The notes under the pieces: generated by a model
Databases searched by the model: none
The model's input: the letters and a program-made list of their open reading frames with translations, nothing else
Told to the model about the DNA's origin: nothing
NCBI GenBank assembly: GCA_017391545.1
Contig: JAFOYD010000047.1
Location: 1 to 8,455 of the forward strand
Length of the DNA stretch: 8,455 bases
Origin: Lachnospiraceae bacterium
GTDB lineage: Bacteria > Bacillota > Clostridia > Lachnospirales > Lachnospiraceae
Reading direction: 5' to 3'
Shown here: in pieces, positions 5,425 to 8,455 of the stretch
Layout of the letters: each line of letters starts with the position of its first letter
Numbering within the stretch: position 1 is the first letter of the stretch
Position numbers and translations under genes: made by a program

Positions 5425-5475
5425 CTGTAGACTATGAGACGTAATAAAGAGTATACAAATAAAAGGAGACAGATT

Positions 5476-7041
5476 ATGAGAAAGTTTAGCAAAAAAGTAA
5501 CTGCAGGTATTATGGCAGCAGTTCTGATGGCTTCTACCATTGCAGGCTTTGGACAGACAGCAGTAAGCAAGGTAAATGCCCAGACAAACGAGGCAGTCAG
5601 TGGACAGGTCGCAGCAGACAGCAAGATTGATGTGAATACTGTCAGCAAGAAGGCACCAAAGTACATTTTCCTGTTCATCGGTGATGGAATGAGCTATCCG
5701 CAGGTGCAGTCGACAGCATATTATTTAGGCGCAAAGGCAAGCAATGGCGGAGTTGAGACCAGCGAATTGTCATTTATGAATTTCCCGGTAGCAGGTTCTG
5801 CACAGACTTTTGACAGCACATCCTTCTGCCCGGATTCCGCTTCTACAGCGACTTCAATCTCAACAGGACACAAGACATACAGTGGCGTCATCAACATGGA
5901 CACAACCAAGACGGTTGCTTTTGAGACAATTACAGAGAAGTTGAAGAAACAGTACGGTTATAAGATCGGCGTTCTTTCAACAGTGAATCTGAACCATGCA
6001 ACACCGGCAGCATTCTATGCACATCAGGCATCCAGAAAGAACTATTATGAAATCGGTCAGGAGCTGATTGCAAGCAACTTTGACTATTTCGCAGGCGGCG
6101 GGTTCTTAAGCCCAACAGGAAATAATAAGGATCTTCCGAGCCTTTATGATGTGGCAAAACAGCAGGGATATACCGTGGCAACGACACAGAGTGAGATCGC
6201 AGCAGTAAACAAGTCGACAGGAAAAATAATCGCAATTGATGAAAACCTTGCCGACGGTGATGCAATGGCCTACGATCTGGACCGCAAGGACGGACAGTTT
6301 CAGCTTGCTGACTATGTACAGAAGGGCATTGAGGTTCTTGATAATGACAACGGTTTCTTCATGATGATCGAGGGCGGCAAGGTCGACTGGGCATGCCATG
6401 CAAACGATGCAGGCGCTTCCATCGGTGATACAATTGCACTTGACAAGGCCGTTCAGACAGCATATAAGTTCTATGAAAAGCATCCTTCAGAGACACTGAT
6501 CCTGGTAACAGGTGACCATGAGACAGGTGGCATGACAATCGGTTTTGCCGGTACGAACTATGATACCTATTTAAAGAACATGGAAAATCAGAAGATTTCC
6601 TATGCAAAGTTCGATTCCGATTATGTGGCAAATTATAAGAAGAGCAATACGCCATTCTCACAAGTACTTGTCGACATTAAAAACAACTTTGGTCTTGTGA
6701 CAGCAAGCGACGCAGCATCAGCAGCAGATCCGAAGCTTGTTTTGACAGACTATGAACTGAACAGGTTAAAGACAGCTTACCAGAGAACCTTAAAGGTTGG
6801 CACATCCTCACAGGACAAGATGTCACAGGAGGAATATGTATTATACGGAACCTATGAGCCATTGACAGTGACCATTACACATATTTTGAACAATAAGTCC
6901 GGTATTGCATTTACCTCTTATTCACATACAGGTCTTCCTGTACCGGTATTCGCAGTAGGAAACGGCTCAGCTTTATTCGAAGGCTACTATGACAATACAG
7001 ATATTTTTGATAAGCTTGCAGCGCTTACAAGAGTAAAATAG
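5476..7041 (+). CDS. phoA: Secreted alkaline phosphatase
   Basis: 521 residues. The N-terminus MRKFSKKVTAGIMAAVLMAS.. with cleavage likely after Val-Asn-Ala (about residue 35) is a typical Sec signal peptide, so the enzyme is exported. It hydrolyses phosphate monoesters to release phosphate. Active-site parts, with E. coli equivalents: metal ligand Asp70 in FIGDGMS (D51), nucleophile Ser121 in PDSASTATS (S102), Thr176 in HATPAAF (T155), Glu299 and Asp304-His308 in IEGGKVDWACH (E322, D327, H331), Asp347-His348 in TGDHE (D369, H370), and His484 in SHTG (H412). Positions 153 and 328 of E. coli are His174 and Trp305 here, as in Bacillus enzymes. The start at 5476 is chosen because AAAAGGAGA (5461-5469) lies just before it; an upstream in-frame ATG at 5434 would bury that site and precede the signal peptide by 14 polar residues. 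Confidence 0.95.
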   Translation: MRKFSKKVTAGIMAAVLMASTIAGFGQTAVSKVNAQTNEAVSGQVAADSKIDVNTVSKKAPKYIFLFIGDGMSYPQVQSTAYYLGAKASNGGVETSELSFMNFPVAGSAQTFDSTSFCPDSASTATSISTGHKTYSGVINMDTTKTVAFETITEKLKKQYGYKIGVLSTVNLNHATPAAFYAHQASRKNYYEIGQELIASNFDYFAGGGFLSPTGNNKDLPSLYDVAKQQGYTVATTQSEIAAVNKSTGKIIAIDENLADGDAMAYDLDRKDGQFQLADYVQKGIEVLDNDNGFFMMIEGGKVDWACHANDAGASIGDTIALDKAVQTAYKFYEKHPSETLILVTGDHETGGMTIGFAGTNYDTYLKNMENQKISYAKFDSDYVANYKKSNTPFSQVLVDIKNNFGLVTASDAASAADPKLVLTDYELNRLKTAYQRTLKVGTSSQDKMSQEEYVLYGTYEPLTVTITHILNNKSGIAFTSYSHTGLPVPVFAVGNGSALFEGYYDNTDIFDKLAALTRVK

Positions 7042-7056
7042 TAAGTGGAGGGTAGG

Positions 7057-8196
7057 ATGAGACAGTTTTATCAGAAATATATAGTGCCTCATCTTCCATT
7101 CCTGATATGTACAATCCTGTTATGCGTCCTCATAGCCATCCCTACCGGCTATGAGGACGCTGTCATTTATCAGGGAACGGACAGATGCAAGGCTGAGGTG
7201 TTGGAAACAGACGAGTCTACAGTGATTGACAGCGGACTGATCCGGTCGGGAGAGCAGACCTGTATCGTGAAGCTTTTGGGCGGGCGCTTTAAAGGTCAGG
7301 AGACAGAAGCATACAACTTGCTTAGTGGTTCATTGGAGAGTGACAAAATCTATGCAGTGGGTGATGTGGCGCAGGTAGTCATCAGCTATCAGGGGGATGA
7401 AATCCTGTCAGTCAATATGATTGACCATTACCGTCTCGACAAGGAACTGATCTTAATGGCAGTATTCTCAGTCGTGCTTGTCATCTTTGCGAGAGGCATC
7501 GGTTTGCGCAGCCTCCTTTCCTTTGCGATATCCGTTCTCGGCATATGGAAGATACTTGTACCGCTTTGCCTGAACGGAGCAAATCCAATCCTGGTCGGAC
7601 TTGGGGTAGTGACAGTGCTGACCTGTGTCATCATCTCGCTTGTCTATGGTTATGACAGGCGTTTCCTGGCAGCCACGGCAGGTGTTCTGCTTGGTGTGCT
7701 GACAACGTACATTCTGGGCATCATATTTACGAATGCCTTCAAAATACATGGCGCGGTGATGGCGTATTCGGAGAGTCTTTTATATGCGGGATTTGAACAC
7801 CTGAATCTGACACAGATCTTCATGGCGAGCATCTTTATCGGTGCAAGCGGCGCCATCATGGATATTGCTGTGGATATCACATCCGCAGTCAATGAGGTCG
7901 TGGAGAAAAAGCCGGATATTGGTGTGAAGGAGGCAATCATGTCCGGTATCCACGTGGGGCGCGCCGCAATGGGAACCATGACAACGACACTGCTTCTGGC
8001 ATATTCAGGCGGTTTCATGGCACTGTTGATGGTGTTCATGGCGCAGGGAACACCCATCTATAATATTTTGAACTACAAATATGTGTCCTCGGAAATCCTG
8101 CATACGATCGTGGGGAGCTTTGGACTTGTCGCAGTGGCACCTTTTACGGCGCTGATGAGCGGGATTTTGCTGACACATAAAAAAATCCAGGAGTGA
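7057..8196 (+). CDS. YibE/F-family multi-pass membrane protein
   Basis: 379 residues from the ATG at 7057, preceded by GGAGGG (7047-7052); an upstream GTG at 7045 has no ribosome binding site. One membrane segment at about 11-28 is followed by an extracytoplasmic domain of about 100 residues (30-125) with beta character. Then come about seven further segments (near 130-146, 150-170, 174-196, 203-225, 255-275, 310-330, 345-370). The GASGAIMDIAVDITSAVNE block and the later GMSTMTTT-like stretch (here GRAAMGTMTTTLLLAYSGG) are typical of YibE/F-like proteins. The molecular function of the family is not established. It starts 15 bp after phoA with no terminator between, so it is likely expressed from the phosphate-regulated promoter, which hints at a role at the envelope during phosphate limitation. 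That link is inference. Confidence 0.9.
   Translation: MRQFYQKYIVPHLPFLICTILLCVLIAIPTGYEDAVIYQGTDRCKAEVLETDESTVIDSGLIRSGEQTCIVKLLGGRFKGQETEAYNLLSGSLESDKIYAVGDVAQVVISYQGDEILSVNMIDHYRLDKELILMAVFSVVLVIFARGIGLRSLLSFAISVLGIWKILVPLCLNGANPILVGLGVVTVLTCVIISLVYGYDRRFLAATAGVLLGVLTTYILGIIFTNAFKIHGAVMAYSESLLYAGFEHLNLTQIFMASIFIGASGAIMDIAVDITSAVNEVVEKKPDIGVKEAIMSGIHVGRAAMGTMTTTLLLAYSGGFMALLMVFMAQGTPIYNILNYKYVSSEILHTIVGSFGLVAVAPFTALMSGILLTHKKIQE
7124..7160 (+). repeat. 14-bp perfect inverted repeat inside the YibE/F gene
   Basis: GCGTCCTCATAGCC (7124-7137) and GGCTATGAGGACGC (7147-7160) are exact reverse complements around a 9-base loop. The hairpin begins about 67 bases after the start codon and codes for the end of the first membrane segment and the following IPTGYEDA. 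No T run follows, so it is not a canonical terminator. As RNA it would be a very stable barrier early in the second gene of the phoA transcript. Confidence 0.8.
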
Positions 8197-8198
8197 AT

Positions 8199-8238
8199 CA
8201 AAAGTCATACAGGGCAGTTTGCCCTTGTATGGCTTTTG
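8199..8238 (+). terminator. Intrinsic terminator after the phoA-YibE/F unit
   Basis: CAAAAGTCATACA-GGGC (8199-8215) pairs with GCCC-T-TGTATGGCTTTTG (8221-8238), leaving one bulged T, one G-U pair and a 5-base loop. The 3' arm contains CTTTTG and is followed by TGTT, so termination most likely occurs on the T-rich end of the arm. It starts three bases after the stop codon. Confidence 0.75.
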
Positions 8239-8247
8239 TGTTATGAT
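8219..8247 (+). promoter_or_regulatory. Candidate luxS promoter overlapping the upstream terminator
   Basis: TTGCCC (8219-8224, four of six to TTGACA) and TATGAT (8242-8247, five of six to TATAAT) are 17 bp apart, and the -10 is extended by TG at 8239-8240. The -35 lies in the loop and right arm of the preceding terminator. The predicted start near 8254 gives a leader of about 20 nt. No other promoter-like site fits between the terminator and luxS. Confidence 0.55.
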
Positions 8248-8274
8248 GATAAAAAAAGAAAGGTTGGTGCAAAA

Positions 8275-8455
8275 ATGGAAAAAATAGCAAGCTTTACAAT
8301 TGACCACATCAAATTACAGCCGGGTGTATATGTCTCAAGGAAGGACAAAGTGGGAGAAAATACGATCACCACATTTGATCTGCGAATGACTTCGCCCAAC
8401 GAGGAGCCGGTCATGAACACAGCAGAGATGCATACGATCGAGCACCTTGCTGCAA
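8275..8455 (+). CDS. luxS: S-ribosylhomocysteine lyase LuxS (5' part, cut by window end)
   Basis: The first 60 codons are present; the usual length is 150-160. LuxS cleaves S-ribosylhomocysteine into homocysteine and DPD, the precursor of the AI-2 signal, and serves the activated methyl cycle in the cytoplasm. Visible signatures are SFTIDHIKLQPGVYVS (6-21), the FDLRMTSPNEEP block (34-45) and the metal-binding H53-T-I-E56-H57 motif near the cut. The third metal ligand, a cysteine, lies beyond the window. The ribosome binding site is weak (AAGAAAGG near 8255-8262). The gene stands behind a terminator with its own candidate promoter, so it is probably independent of phoA. Confidence 0.95.
   Translation, partial: MEKIASFTIDHIKLQPGVYVSRKDKVGENTITTFDLRMTSPNEEPVMNTAEMHTIEHLAA

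Noticed and set aside
5434..5475. Earlier in-frame ATG for phoA
   Set aside because: It would add 14 polar residues before the signal peptide and bury the ribosome binding site at 5461-5469.
5322..5678. Minus-strand open frame with hydrophobic stretches across the phoA promoter and signal peptide
   Set aside because: The hydrophobic look comes from the complement of the signal-peptide region and AT-rich promoter DNA; it would run through the Pho box.

Overview
The window looks like a chromosomal segment of a low- to mid-GC Firmicute, most likely a gut Lachnospiraceae relative of Roseburia or Agathobacter. This rests on the strong AGGAGG-type ribosome binding sites, a NiCo (czcD) riboswitch, a pan RNA leader, a Pho-box-driven secreted alkaline phosphatase and luxS. 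It is ordinary chromosome: no tRNA, rRNA, insertion sequence, phage gene or CRISPR array is visible.

Left part (1-2140). A soluble, membrane-less methyl-accepting chemotaxis-type protein (+) faces a cation diffusion facilitator metal exporter (-). The two genes share one 21-bp perfect hairpin that contains both stop codons and should terminate from both sides. The exporter has a ~250-nt leader carrying a NiCo riboswitch, followed by a terminator whose stem uses the 3' side of the riboswitch, so it reads as a metal-induced ON switch.

Middle (2140-3230). A divergent promoter on the + strand starts a leader with two consecutive stem-loops. Each has two bulged adenosines in the same arrangement, which is the hallmark of the pan RNA motif of pantothenate operons. 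What follows is the scar of such an operon: a ribosome binding site, the first ~14 codons of a Rossmann-fold protein (ending GFIGAG), then in another frame a middle piece of a DUF2520-type protein fused in frame to the last ~50 residues of aspartate 1-decarboxylase (PanD). panB, panC and all catalytic parts are missing. A YaeR-type glyoxalase-fold gene follows with no terminator between, so it may now be the only intact gene behind the pan leader. A terminator ends this unit.

Right-middle (3230-5366). A good sigma-A-type promoter drives a 542-residue cytoplasmic protein of unrecognised function and, 20 bp downstream, an XRE-family regulator. This pair is the most nearly uncharacterised unit in the window.

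Right (5367-8455). 11-bp-spaced Pho-box repeats precede a secreted alkaline phosphatase (phoA), followed after 15 bp by a YibE/F-family membrane protein. A terminator closes this unit, and the luxS promoter overlaps that terminator. luxS is cut by the window edge after 60 codons.
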